Program-made: the position numbers and the translations under genes
Notes under the pieces: model-generated
Told to the model about the DNA's origin: nothing
The model's database searches: none
What the model saw: the letters and a program-made list of their open reading frames with translations, nothing else
Assembly (NCBI GenBank): GCA_031308135.1
Contig: JAHLJT010000631.1
Coordinates: 149,172,277-149,236,276, forward strand
Length of the DNA: 64,000 nucleotides
DNA from: Acheta domesticus
Taxonomy: Eukaryota > Arthropoda > Insecta > Orthoptera > Gryllidae
Reading direction: 5' to 3'
Shown here: positions 37,097 to 49,189 of the stretch, one piece after another
Numbering within the stretch: position 1 is the first letter of the stretch
How the letters are laid out: every line of letters begins with the position of its first letter

Positions 37097-40000
37097 CAAA
37101 ACATTCTGCTTTTATTAGGAAATCTTCTGAGATATTGAAAAACGCATTATTAGCGGCTGAAAGGGCTAAAAACACTATTTCAAGACACTGACGTAAATAT
37201 TTCTTTCACTTATCTGATCTTGCACCCACGAAGAGAGTTTAACTTATGAAACGTGCCGCACAGTTTGGTGAAGGCATCGGAGATGTCTGTAAACGATTTT
37301 AGACCTTTCTTTCACTTCTGATATTTCGTTGAAAGTTAATATTTCGCGAGGTCGTGCAGCAATGATAATGCAAGAAATATTTGTCAATACTTCCTCAAGA
37401 GAATTGCCTATGTTGAATATTACATTTCTTATAGTGCTTTCACATGGATGTTCACTTTTGACAGGTAGTTTGATATAAAGCTTTTGGTGTATGAGTTGTC
37501 ATAGGGTAAGTAGTGGTGAGAGTTTTACACATACAAAAGCCTACATTGAAAATAATTTAAGTAAAATATATGAAACCTTTACACAAATTAATTTGTTATA
37601 ATCATTTTAAGGATCCTGACCATATTCTCGGAACCAGAATTTAGAAAAAAATTAATTTAAAAAAAAAAAATTAAAATTTTCCAGAAATTATACAGGTCTC
37701 TGAATTGTTCTCAGGAGATAATTTTCAGTTATGACATTACATAAAATCGCTAGTGAAGACTAAATACTATGCTAAAAGTCCGTTTCTTAAAATTGTTTGA
37801 AGAGAAGACCTCTAATACCAAAGCATTCTGCTTTTATTAGGAAATCTTCTGAGATATCGAAAAACGCATTATTAGCGGCTGAAACGGCTTAAGACAGTAT
37901 TTCAAGACACTGAGTTATATACTTCTTTTACCTATCTGATCTTGCACCCACGAAGAGAGTTTCACTTATGAAACTGGCCGCAAAGTTTGGTGAAGGCATC
38001 GGAGATGACTGTCAAAGTTTTTAGACGTTTCTTTTACTTCTGATATTTCGTTGAAAGTTAATATTTCACGAGGTCGTGCAGCAATGTAAATGCCAGAAAT
38101 ATTTGTCAATAATTCAAGAGAATTGCCTTTGTTAAATTTTACATTTCTTATAGTGCTTTCACATGGATGTTCACTTTTGACAAGTAGTTTGTTATAAAGC
38201 TGTTGGTGTAGGAGTTGTCATAGGGTAAGTAGTGGTGAGAGTTTTACAGATAAAAAATCCTACATTGAAAATAATTTAAGTAAAATATATGAAACATTTA
38301 CACAAATTAATTTGTTATAATCATTTGAAGGAACCTGACCCTACTCTCAGAACAAGAATTTAGAAAAAAATTAATTTAAAAAAAAATTAATAAACAATTT
38401 CAAGAAATTTTACAGGTCTCTGAATTGTTCTCAGGAGAAAATTTTCTATTATGACATGACATAAAATCGTTAGTGAAGACTAAATACTGTGCTAAAAGTC
38501 CGTTTCATAAAATTGTTTGAAGAGAAGACCTCCAAAACCAAAACATTCTGCTTTTATTAGGAAATCTTCTGAGATATTGAAAAACGCATTATTAGCGGCT
38601 GAAAGGGCTAAAAACACTATTTCAAGACACTGACGTAAATATTTCTTTCACTTATCTGATCTTGCACCCACGAGGAGAGTTTCACATATGAAATTTGCCG
38701 CACAGTTTGGTGAAGGCATCGGAGATGTCTGTAAAGGATTTTAGACCTTTCTTTCACTTCTGATATTTCGTTGAAAGTTAATATTTCGCGATGTCGTGCA
38801 GCATTGTTAATGCCAGAAATATTTGTCAATACTTCCTCAAGAAAATTGCCTTTGTTGAATATTACGTTTCTTATATTGCTTTCACATAGATGTTCACTTT
38901 TGACAGGTAGTTTGGTATGGAGCCTTTGGGGTAGAAGTTGTCATAGGGTAAGTAGTGGTGAGAGTTTTACACATACAAAAGCCTACATTGAAAATAATTT
39001 AAGTAAAATATATGAAACCTTTACACAAATTAATTTGTTATAATCGTTTTAAGGATCCTGACCCTATTCTCAGAACAAGAATTTTAAAAAAAATTAATTT
39101 CAAAAAAAAAAAAAAAAAATTAAAATTTTCCAGAAATTATACAGGCCTCTGAATTGTTCTCAGGAGATAATTTTCAGTTATGACATTACATAAAATCGCT
39201 AGTGTAGACTAAATACTATGCTAAAAGTCCGTTTCTTAAAATTGTTTGAAGAGAAGACCTCCAATACCAAAACATTCTGCTTTTATTAGGAAATCTTCTG
39301 AGATATCGAAAAACCCATTATTAGCGGCTGAAACGGCTAAAAACACTATTTCAAGACACTGACGTAAATATTTCTTTCACTTATCTGATCTTGCACCCAC
39401 GAGGAGAGTTTCACTTACGAAATTTGCCGCACAGTTTGGTGAAGGCATCGGAGATGACTGTGAACGTTTGTAGACGTTTCTTTTACTTCTGATATTTCGT
39501 TGAAAGTTAATATTTCGCGAGGTCGTGCAGCAATGTTAATGCCAGAAATATTTGTCAATAATTCCTCAAAAGAATTGCCTTCGTTGAATCTTACATTTCT
39601 TATAGTGCTTTCACATGGATGTTCACTTTTGACAGGTAGTTTGGTATAAAGCTGTTGGTGTAGGAGTTGTCATAGGGTAAGTAGTGGTGAGAGTTTTACA
39701 GATAAAAAATCCTACATTGAAAATAATTTAAGTGAAATATATGAAACATTTACACAAATTAATTTGTTATAATCATTTGAAGGAACTTGACCCTACTCTC
39801 AGAACAAGAATTTAGAAAAAAAATTGATTTCAAAAAAAATTAATAAACAATTTCGAGAAATTTTACAGGTCTCTGAATTATTCTCAGGAGAAAATTTTCA
39901 GTTATGCCATGACATAAAATCGTTAGTGAAGACTAAATACTGTGCTAAAAGTCCGTTTCTTAAAATTGTTTGAAGAGAAGACCTCCAATACCAAAACATT

Positions 40001-43000
40001 TTGCTTTCATTAGGAAATCTTCTGAGATATTGAAAAACGCATTATTAGCGGCTGAAACGGCTAAAAACACTATTTCAAGACACTGACGTAAATATTTCTT
40101 TCACTTATCTGATCTTGCACCCACGAGGAGAGTTTCACTTATGATACTTGTCGCACAGTTTGGTGAAGGCATCGGAGATGTCTGTAAACGATTTTAGACC
40201 TTTTTTTCACTTCTGATATTTCGTTGAAAGTTAATATTTCGCGAGGTCGTGCAGCATTGTTAATGCCAGAAATATTTGTCAATACTTCCTCAAGAAAATT
40301 GCCTTTGTTGAATATTACGTTTCTTATATTGCTTTCACATGGATGTTCACAGTTGACAGTTAGTTTGGTATGAAGCTGTTGGTGTAGGAGTTGTCATAGG
40401 GTAAGTAGTGGTGAGAGTTTTACACATACAAAAGCCTACATTGAAAATAATTTAAGTAAAATATATGAAACCTTTACACAAATGAATTTGTTATAACTAT
40501 TTTAAAGATCCCGACCCTACTCTCAGAACCAGAATTTAGAAATAATATAATTTCAAAAAAAAAAAAAGAATTAAAATTTTCCAGAAATTATACAGGTCTC
40601 TGAATTGTTCTCAGGAGATAATTTTCAGTTATGACATTACATAAAATCGCTAGTGAAGACTAAATACTGTGCTAAAAGACCGTTTCTTAAAATTGTTTGA
40701 AGAGAAGACCTCCAATACCAAAACATTCTGCTTTTATTAGGAAATCTTCTGAGATATCGAAAAACGCATTATTAGCGGCTGAAACGGCTAAAAACACTAT
40801 TTCAAGACACTGAGGTATGTACATCTTTTACCTATCTGATCTTGCACCCACGAAGAGAGTTTCTCTTATGAACCTGGCCGCAAAGTTTGGTGAAGGCATC
40901 GGAGATGTCTGTGAACGTTTTTAGACGTTTCTTTTACTTCTTATATTTCGTTTAAGTTAATACTTCGCGAGGTCGTGCAGCAATGTTAATGCCAGAAATA
41001 TTTTTCTATAATTCCTCAAGAGAATTGCCTTTGTTGAATATTACATTTCTTATAGTGCTTTCACATGGATGGTCACTTTTGACAAGTAGTTTGGTATAAA
41101 GCTGTTGGTGTAGGAGTTGTCATACGGTAAGTAGTGGTGAGAGTTTTACAGATAAAAAATCCTACATTGAAAATAATTTAAGTGAAATATATGAAACATT
41201 TAACAAATTAATTTGTTATAATCATTTGAAGGAACTTGACCCTACTCTCAGAACAAGAATTTAGAAAAAAATTGATTTCAAAAAAAATTAATAAACAATT
41301 TCGAGAAATTTTACAGGTCTCTGAATTATTCCCAGGAGAAAATTTTCAGTTATGCCATGACATAAAATTGTTAGTGAAGACTAAATACTGTGCTAAAAGT
41401 CCGTTTCTTAAAATTGTTTGAAGAGAAGACCTCCAATACCAAAACATTCTGCTTTCATTAGGAAATCTTCTCAGATATTGAAAAACGCATTATTAGCGGC
41501 TGAAACGGCTAAAAACACTATTTCAAGACACTGACGTAAATATTTCTTTCACTTATCTGATCTTGCACCCACGAGGAGAGTTTCACTTATGATACTTGTC
41601 GCACAGTTTGGTGAAGGCATCGGAGATGTCTTTAAACGATTTTTGACATTTCTTTCACTTCTGATATTTCGTTGAAATTTAATATTTCGCGAGGTCGTGC
41701 AGCATTGTTAATGCCAGAAATATTTGTCAATACTTCCTCAAGAAAATTGCCTTTGTTGAATATTACGTTTCTTATATTGCTTTCACATGGATGTTCACAG
41801 TTGACAGGTAGTTTGGTATGAAGCTGTTGGTGTAGGAGTTGTCATAGGATAAGTAGTGGTGAGAGTTTTACACATACAAATGCCTACATTGAAAATAATT
41901 TAAGTAAAATATATGAAACCTTTACACAAATGAATTTGTTATAACTATTTTAAAGATCCTGACCCTACTCTCAGAACCAGAATTTAGAAATAATATAATT
42001 TCAAAAAAAAAAAAAAAATTAAAATTTTCCAGAAATTATACAGGTCTCTGAATTGTTCTCAGGAGATAATTTTCAGTTATGACATTACATAAAATCGTTA
42101 GTGAAGACGATTGATGAATACTTTGCTAAAAGTCCGTTTCTTAAAATTGTTTGAAGAGAAGACCTCCAATACCAAAACATACTGCTTTCATTAGGAAATC
42201 TTCTGAGATATCGAAAAACGAATTATTAGCGGCTGAAACGTCTAAAAACACTATTTCAAGACACTGACGTAAATATTTCTTTCACTTATCTGATCTTGCA
42301 CCCACGAAGGGAGTTTCACTCATTAAACTTGCCGCACAGTTTGGTGAAAACATCGGAGATGTCTGTAAACGATTTTAGACGTTTCTTTCACTTCTGATAT
42401 TTCGTTGAAAGTTAATATTTCGCAAGGTCGTGCAGCATTGTTAATGCCTGAAATATTTGTCAATACTTCCTCAAGAGAATTGCCTTTGTTGAATATTACA
42501 TTTCTTATAGTGCTTTTACATGGATGTTCACTTTTGAGAGGAAGTTTTGTATAAAGCTGTTGGTGTATGAGTTGTCATAGGGTAAGTTGTGGTGAGAGTT
42601 TTACACATACAAAAGCCTACTATGAAAATAATTTAAGAAAAATATATGAAACCTTTACACAAATTAATTTGTTACAATCATTTTAAAGATCCTGACCCTA
42701 CTCTCAGAACCAGAATTTAGAAAAAAATAATTTCAAAAATAAAAAAATTTAAATTTTCCAGAAATTTTACAGGTCTGTGAATTGTTCGCAGGAGAAAATT
42801 TTCAGTTATGACATTACATAAAATCGCTAGTGAAGACTAAATTCTTTGCTAAAAGTCCGTTTATTATATTAGTTCGAAGAGAAGATCTCCAATAGCAAAC
42901 GGCAAAAAACACTATTTCAAGACACTGAGGTAAATACTTCCTTTACCTATCTGATCTTGCACCCACGAGGAGAAATTCACTCATAAAACTTGCCGCACAG

Positions 43001-43704
43001 TTTGGTGAAGGCTTCGGAGATGTCTGTATACGTTTTTAGACTTTTGTTTCACTTCTAATATTTCGTTGAAAGTTAATATTTCGCGAGGTCGTGCAGCAAT
43101 GTTAATGCCTGAAATATTTGTCAATACTTTCTCAAGAGAATTGCTATTGTTGAATATTACATTTCTTATAGTGCTTTCACATGGATGTTCACTTTTGAGA
43201 GGTAGTTTGGTATAAAGCTGTTGGTGTAGGAGTTGTCATAGGGTAAGTAGTGGTGAGAGTATTACACATACAAAAGCTTACATTGAAAATAATTTAAGTA
43301 AAATATATGAAACCTTTACACAAATTAATTTGTTATAATCATTTTAAGGATCCTGACCCTATTCTCAGAACCAGAATTTAGAAAAAAATTAATTTCAAAA
43401 AAAAAAAAAAATTAAAATTTTCCAGAAATTATACAGGTCTCTGAATTATTCTCAGGAGATAATTTTCAGTTATGACATTACATAAAATCGCTAGAGAAGA
43501 CTAAATACTGTGCTAAAAGTCCGTTTCTTAAAAATGTTTGAAGAGAAGTCCTCCAAAACCAAAACATTCTGCTTTTATTAGGAAATCTTCTGAGATATTG
43601 ATAAACGCATTATTAGCGGCTGAAACCGCTAAAAACACTATTTCAAGACACTGACGTAAATATTTTTTTCACTTATCTGATCTTGCACCCACGAAGGGAG
43701 TTTC
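37096..43704 (-). repeat. Satellite array, type A monomers, inverted
   Basis: Reverse-complement monomers have the same landmarks, for example CCTACATTGAAAATAATTTAAG and GGATCCTGACC. Spacing is about 715 bp, with long A-runs where the forward strand has T-runs. A deletion-type monomer ('ctccaatagcaaacggcaaaaaac') lies near 42,886. The array is split at 43,705-43,717 by a retrotransposon. Confidence 0.94.
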
Positions 43705-43717
43705 ACTCATTAAACTT
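43705..43717. repeat. Target-site duplication, left copy
   Basis: ACTCATTAAACTT is repeated exactly at 49,177-49,189, across the retrotransposon. The satellite reads continuously if one copy and the element are removed (…gtttcactcattaaacttgccgc…). Confidence 0.93.
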
Positions 43718-43875
43718 TTTTTTTTTTTTAATTTATTTTATTTTATGTCGCATCAACTGCTGAGGTTATTAGCGACAGACATATTAACAACATATACATA
43801 TACATTTTTATATATACATATACAAATACATTTTTACATAACATATACATATACATTTTTAATAATTTATACATT
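43718..43875 (-). other. 3' UTR of family 2
   Basis: About 158 bp after the ORF2 stop contain repeated ATATACATATACATTTTT-like units and end in the stem-loop, TAAAATAAAATAAATT and a poly(A) tail that reads as T on the plus strand. No open frame is present. Confidence 0.82.
43746..43777 (-). promoter_or_regulatory. 3'-terminal stem-loop of family 2
   Basis: On the minus strand TGTCGC pairs perfectly with GCGACA, and the loop includes TAATAACC and GCAGTTGAT. It is followed by TAAAATAAA and the tail. Position, loop and spacing match the fold at 16.72 kb, but the outer pair differs (T-A instead of G-C), which preserves pairing. Confidence 0.65.
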
Positions 43876-46800
43876 TTAAATTTCTTTGTACAAATTAATG
43901 GCCTTCAAAAAATTAACAAATCGACTGCATTTTTCTTTGTCATTTAGCACTATTTTCATATCATTATTTACAGCATGTCTCACCCGGTCGTCCTCAAACC
44001 TGGGGCACAAAATAAATGGTTAATACACATTGAAACATTACACACATTACACATGACAGTCAAATTCCCGGTGATCAAGTTGGCATGAGTGAGCTTAGTA
44101 TGACCTATTCTGCATCTAGATAACACAATCTGGTCAGCTCTACAGAAGGATATGGCCGGATTGTATAAATCATATTCACAGACACTTCTTAGTTTACAGC
44201 GAGCATTATTATTCCATTCTTGCCTGTCCAGTTAATAAAGTTCTGGCCCTCAAGAAAATAAATTTCTTATACGTCATATACAGTTTTTACTGTTTTTTGA
44301 CTAAATAAATAAATAAATAAATAAATAAGTTCTTGTAGATTTCTCTTTATATGGGCGTGATAGTCTTCTGGTATTACGGGAAGGTTACTTCCTTCATCAA
44401 GTTGTGATGCCTCTTTTGCGGATCTGTCTGCCAGCTCATTTTCACTGATACCCACATGAGCCGGAATCCATCCAAAAACTATGTCTTTTCCTTTAATGTG
44501 GGAATTTCTTAACATGTTAATGATGTCTAACGCTAGCAGATGTCCTGAATAAAACGCATTTCCAATAGTTGATAGAGCCAATTTGGAGTCTGTTACTATC
44601 AGATATTTATTGTCAACGTCTTCAAGAATGTAGTCTAATGCTGTGATGATGGCGTATAACTCGCTGGACAAAACGGAGTACTTGTCGGGCAGTTTGCTTG
44701 ATATTACTCTTGTTGGTGTTACAGCGGCACATCCCACCAAGTTGCTGCTCTTCGAGCCATCTGTGTATACTTTGTTGTAGTTCTTATATTTGGCGATTTC
44801 TTCTCCTATTCTGGCTCTTATCTCTTTATTGTGAGTATTTGTCGTCTTAGAATTGTTTGTCAGTTCCACAGCTTTAATGTCTTGCATAGTCCATGGTGCA
44901 TAGTCAGTAACACTGATAGGTTTAAGAGGGGGAATGTTTTCTGATATCGTGCTTAGTATTTGTATAGCCCGTAAAGAAATTGGTTTTGGTAATTTCTTTT
45001 TGAAGCATAATTTTTTCTTGTGTCTGCATGTAAACTGGTAAATTTGATTCATAGGGTTGCCACAGTTAGCTGTAATTTTTATTATATATCCTACAACTAG
45101 ATTTCTTCTTCTTTTATCCAGGGGAGGTAATTTAGCTTCCTGTAACATGCTTATTACCGGACTTGTTCTATATGCTCCGCATATCAGTCTGGCACCAGTG
45201 TTATTGATAGGGTCGAGTATTCTTTTAATATTCTTGTTTGCAGCATCGTAGAATATACTGCCATAATCCATTTTAGCTCTGATCAATGCCTGGTATGTAC
45301 TTCTAAGCACTGTATAGTCAGCCCCCCACGCTGAGAGGCTTATGATTTTCATCAAGTTTAGTCTTTTGGTGCATTCCACTTTCAAGTTTTTAATGTGAGG
45401 TATCCAGGATAGCCTTTCGTCAAGTGTTAGGCCTAAGACTTTCAAGGTTTTACATTGATTTATCTTATGTTCACCCAGGTTTAAGGATAGAGTCTTCTCA
45501 GTGGATCGTTTCCTGGAGAAAATGATGAATGTAGATTTCGTCTTCGAGAATTTTAGACCAACTTCAGTGGAGAATGCGAGAATGGTGTCTAAGATGTTTT
45601 GAGCTATAACTGCTATTGATGACAGATGTTTACCTGTAATGCATATATTACAGTCGTCCGCGTACATGCTGACTATCGCAGGTGGTTTGATTTTGGTCTG
45701 AAGTTCATTTATTATCAACAGGAACAAGGTTACACTAAGCACAGAGCCCTGCGGTACTCCATTTGCCAACATATATCTCTCTGATAAGGATCCTCTCACT
45801 CTGACATTAATGTACCTTTCTTTAATGAAGTTATTCACGAACTTAGCTATGTTGCCTTTAATTCCATGTTTCGTAATTATGTCCATGATACGTCTGCGCC
45901 AGACCATCTCATATGCCTTTTCGATGTCGAGACTTAATAACACTGTAAACATATTATTGGCGAATCCATTGTAGATGCTGTTCTCGATTACTGCAATGCT
46001 GTCAAAAGCAGATCGGTTCTTACGGAATCCGCTTTGATGGGGTGATATTATCTGATGTTTTTCTAGGTACCATTTAAGTCTGTGGTTCACAACCTTCTCA
46101 AGTAATTTACACAGGCAACAAGTTAAGGCAATTGGTCTGTAGCTGTCTATTGAAAATTTGTCCTAACCAGGTTTGTGAATTGGGACAATAACTGCTTCTG
46201 ACCATTTTTGTGGAAAGACATTGTTTAGATATAAATAATTGTAAATGTCTAAAAGGACACTGATAGCTTCTTCAGGGAGCATACGGATAAATATGTTAGG
46301 TATTCCGTCGGGGCCGGCGCTGGTGTCTTTTAGTTGACGTATATTGACCTTAAGTTCTCGAAACGTAATGGGTGCATTCAGTTGTATAGAATCATCTATT
46401 TCATCTTCTTCTACTTCAAGGTTTAGGGGAGATCTCTCAGTTTCTTCTTTATGTTTCATGAAGCCATCTGCAAGGTTCTTATCACTAGAATTAGAGGCGA
46501 AGCACTTTCCAAAGCTGTTCGCAATGTCGAACGGGTCTTCAATAACTTGACCATCTGGCATGTGTATAAACTTCGGGTAATTTGTTCTATATTTTCCGTC
46601 AATGGCGTTGATTTGCTTCCATGCCTCCGTGTAGTTCAGTTTATTGTTTAAGGATGATATGTATTCCTTCCAGCAGGTCCTCTTGGATTCTTTTATGGTT
46701 CTTCTAGCCCTGGCTCGTGCTGACTTAAACCTGAATTGATTTTCATTTGCTTTATGTTTCTTGAATACATTGAACCAATGCTTGTAATTCATAACGGCTT

Positions 46801-47709
46801 CTTCACATTCCTTTGTCCACCAAGGTAGTTTCTTTTTACTTTTAGTATTTTTGTTTTGGGTATAGTAATCTCTGCTGTAGACAGTATAAGTTCTGTAAAG
46901 TTGCTCAGAATGTCATTTATTTGTACTGAATCGTCGATGTTTAATTTCTTTAGCTTCTGGACTTTGACTGCAATGATGTCTTGGTACGACTTCCAGTTGG
47001 CCTTTTTAAATATCCATCTGGGTACATAGATATCCTCAGGTGTAATAGAATTCTCATATGTCAATGTTATGGGGTAATGATCACTGTTGTGAAGGTCCTC
47101 CATCACATTCCATTTCAGATATCTCGCCAAAGTTGGATTGCAGATACTTAGGTCGATGCACGTTGAGTTTCCGCTGCCCACGTTGAAGTATGTAGATTTT
47201 CTGCAGTTGTTCAAGACCATTAAATCTTCATTATTCACAAAATCACCAACAATTTTTCCTCTACGATCCGTTCTGCCTGATCCCCAAATCAAATTGTGAC
47301 TATTAAAATCACCGACTATCAGTACCGCTCCTGATATTTGTGAATATAATTTGTCTAGGTGGTGATATTCTAGTTGAAACGCAATTGGGATGTATGCATT
47401 GCATAGATGAAAGCTACTACCGCCAATATACAGTTGTATCACACATACTTCTAGGTCACTTGTAATGGCGCATTCACTACAGTTGATCGAGTTATGAACA
47501 TAGATCGCAACACCGCCACTGGCATTTGCACAAACCAATCTGTTTTTATAAAAACATTGATAACCTTTAATATTGAAATGGTACTTATTTTTGAAATTGG
47601 TTTCCTGGATGCACAGTATGTCATAGTTGTCATCTTTTAGAATCTTCTGAAGAAATTCATATCTGGTGTGAAAACCGTTCACATTCCATTGTAAAATTTT
47701 TATCTTTAT
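43876..47709 (-). pseudogene. Family 2 ORF2, endonuclease-reverse transcriptase-RNase H (mildly broken)
   Basis: The endonuclease has CIQETNFK, GDFNSHN and SDHYP. The reverse transcriptase has SAGPDGIPN, SYRPIAL, QSGFRKNRS, SLDIEKAYEMV, NGVPQGSVLS and YADD. RNase H has YTDGS, SSELYA, TDSKLAL, WIPAHVG and NELADRSAKEA. A C-terminal CNVC and NH motif follows. The lesions are ATA at 47,707-47,709 where the start should be, a lost A in the run 46,834-46,838, TAG at 46,163-46,165, an 82-bp insertion at 44,245-44,326, a TAA just after it, and a one-base loss near 44,010. The longest open part is 44,267-46,090 and covers the reverse transcriptase fingers/palm through RNase H. Known role: target-primed reverse transcription. 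Confidence 0.93.
44238..44333. repeat. 82-bp insertion with 7-bp duplication inside ORF2
   Basis: AAGTTCT at 44,238-44,244 and 44,327-44,333 flanks 82 bp ending in (TAAA)n. Removing it brings RNase H back into frame with the C-terminal cysteine motif, so it was absent from the parent element. The flanking duplication and simple-repeat tail suggest a tiny retrotransposed fragment. Replication slippage around TAAA is the alternative. Confidence 0.55.
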
Positions 47710-48980
47710 GTTTGAAAATCTTCGCTTGTTATTTCGTTGTCGGACGATTCTCTTGAAGAATCTGAGAGAACTGGGTCCTTCAGTTTCTTCATAATTCTGG
47801 TAAATCTTGATTTTATTCCTCTGTCAGACAGTAATGGGTATATTTCTTTAAGCATTTCAATTAGCTTCCCTGTCTCTTTGGTATAACTGAGAGATATTTG
47901 AAGGGGATTACTTACACCGTATGTGTTTTCCAGGAAGTCTTTTAGTTGATCGTACGTGAGTACATTGTTTGACCCTTCTATTCTTTCTTTCACTGGAGCT
48001 AGTTGCTCCACTATGCTCTTCTTAGTGCTGCCACTACTAATGGGGTTCTCCCTAGCGACCTTCATTTTCTTTTTCTTATTTTGTTTTGCCGCATCTTTAA
48101 TTCTACCTTGGGGATGGTTAAATTGTCCTTCCTGAAGTTCACTCGATTCATTGGTGGGAACACTTGTGATCTGTGATAAGGCTCTCTTAACAGGCTTGCC
48201 TTGGTCGAGTGGGGGGAATTCATGGTAACTGAGTACCTTGTCACTTTGTTCGTTGTCGGGGGAAACATTATTTTCAATTACGTCTTCCGATTGATTGGGG
48301 TTAACGTCTAAATTTTTGCAGTTTTTGGCAATGTGTCCTTCTTCCTTACAGTGAAAACAATTAATGATGCCGCTAGACATGTAAATCCAGTTTCTTTCTC
48401 CTTTGTATGTGATCAGTATGGCTTCAGGTATCTTGCTTACTGAATCTTCCGGTACGAACACTTGTCTACGGAAACTTAAGATATGAGTCAACTGCTCTTT
48501 ACCGAAACCAGCTCTGATAAATGACACTTGAGAACTGCGTATCACATTTAGTTTGTCTAGTTCATCTTCAATTACTGCGTTAGGAATCATAGGATAAACA
48601 TTTGAAATTACAATGCGCTTTTGCCTACTAACAAGAGAACGAATATTTTGGGAGGAACCTTCAATATTAATAGTCTTGTACTTCTCTGTTACATCATCTA
48701 CTAACTGTTTACTGCTCAAAAATATACACACTCTATTATTTGAAATTTTTGATGCATACGTGATGTGACTAGGTGAAACAATCATTGCTAGTGCTTCTAC
48801 ATACCGTTCGAGGGGTGTGCTGTGGTCTTTGCCTTCAATTATAATACCTTGTTCCTTCTCCGGGTACATGGCATTGGCAACAACTCTGTTGTACCTTGGA
48901 CGGTCGGTCTGGTTTCCTTCAACGGGCTGGCTCCTGTAGTCAGAGGCCTGCCCTCCGATAGCCGCTTCGGTATCGGCCAT
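47706..48980 (-). CDS. Family 2 ORF1, gag-like nucleic-acid-binding protein (intact)
   Basis: The frame is uninterrupted for 424 codons from ATG at 48,980 to TAA at 47,706-47,708. The acidic, polar N-terminus is followed by a region around residues 40-200 that matches the homologous ORF1 at 10.9 kb (LVSRQKRIVISNVYPMIPN, SFIRAGFG, THILSFR). A zinc knuckle CFHCKEEGHIAKNC lies at residues 208-221. A low-complexity Lys/Ser-rich stretch follows, then a conserved block MLKEIYPLLSDRGIKSRF and an acidic tail. One CX2CX4HX4C knuckle is present, fewer than in many Jockey ORF1 proteins. Expected role: RNA binding, RNP formation and chaperone activity for retrotransposition. The stop overlaps the inferred ORF2 start. 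Confidence 0.93.
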   Translation of the reverse strand: MADTEAAIGGQASDYRSQPVEGNQTDRPRYNRVVANAMYPEKEQGIIIEGKDHSTPLERYVEALAMIVSPSHITYASKISNNRVCIFLSSKQLVDDVTEKYKTINIEGSSQNIRSLVSRQKRIVISNVYPMIPNAVIEDELDKLNVIRSSQVSFIRAGFGKEQLTHILSFRRQVFVPEDSVSKIPEAILITYKGERNWIYMSSGIINCFHCKEEGHIAKNCKNLDVNPNQSEDVIENNVSPDNEQSDKVLSYHEFPPLDQGKPVKRALSQITSVPTNESSELQEGQFNHPQGRIKDAAKQNKKKKMKVARENPISSGSTKKSIVEQLAPVKERIEGSNNVLTYDQLKDFLENTYGVSNPLQISLSYTKETGKLIEMLKEIYPLLSDRGIKSRFTRIMKKLKDPVLSDSSRESSDNEITSEDFQT

Positions 48981-49176
48981 TTACTTCCTGTTCCCCATTC
49001 ACAATGAGAAACAGGTAGGTCGTAATCAGAATAGTTCTGTAGACGGAAGTATACTGCTCACTTTACACTGACACAAACTTTTGAGTTCGATGATAACACG
49101 CAAACTAGTCACAGACCGCGGAGCTACACTGAGCGGGCTACACGATGTTGCCTCGACCACTGCTGCCGAGCGAATA
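48981..49176 (-). promoter_or_regulatory. 5' UTR and internal promoter region of family 2
   Basis: The 196-bp leader begins ATTCGCTCGGCAGCAGTGG and is GC-richer than its surroundings. The beginning is similar to the start of the element at 10,696 (shared TCGCTC, GC-rich block, CATCG), which supports a conserved TATA-less promoter at the first bases, as known for Jockey-type elements. A complete 5' end is implied because it abuts the target duplication. Confidence 0.6.
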
Positions 49177-49189
49177 ACTCATTAAACTT
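49177..49189. repeat. Target-site duplication, right copy
   Basis: ACTCATTAAACTT is identical to 43,705-43,717. The next base continues the interrupted satellite monomer (gccgcacagtttgg). Confidence 0.93.

Larger units (their letters stand above)
43718..49176 (-). mobile_element. Full-length non-LTR retrotransposon, family 2 (I/Jockey-like), young
   Basis: This is a complete element of about 5.46 kb on the minus strand, with a 5' UTR, an intact ORF1, a nearly intact ORF2, a short 3' UTR with stem-loop and a T-run (the A-tail) at the left end. The perfect 13-bp target duplication and few lesions show that it inserted after the array was already inverted here and long after the element at 10.7 kb. 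Its base composition is less AT-rich than the satellite around it. Active relatives may exist elsewhere in this genome. Confidence 0.95.
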
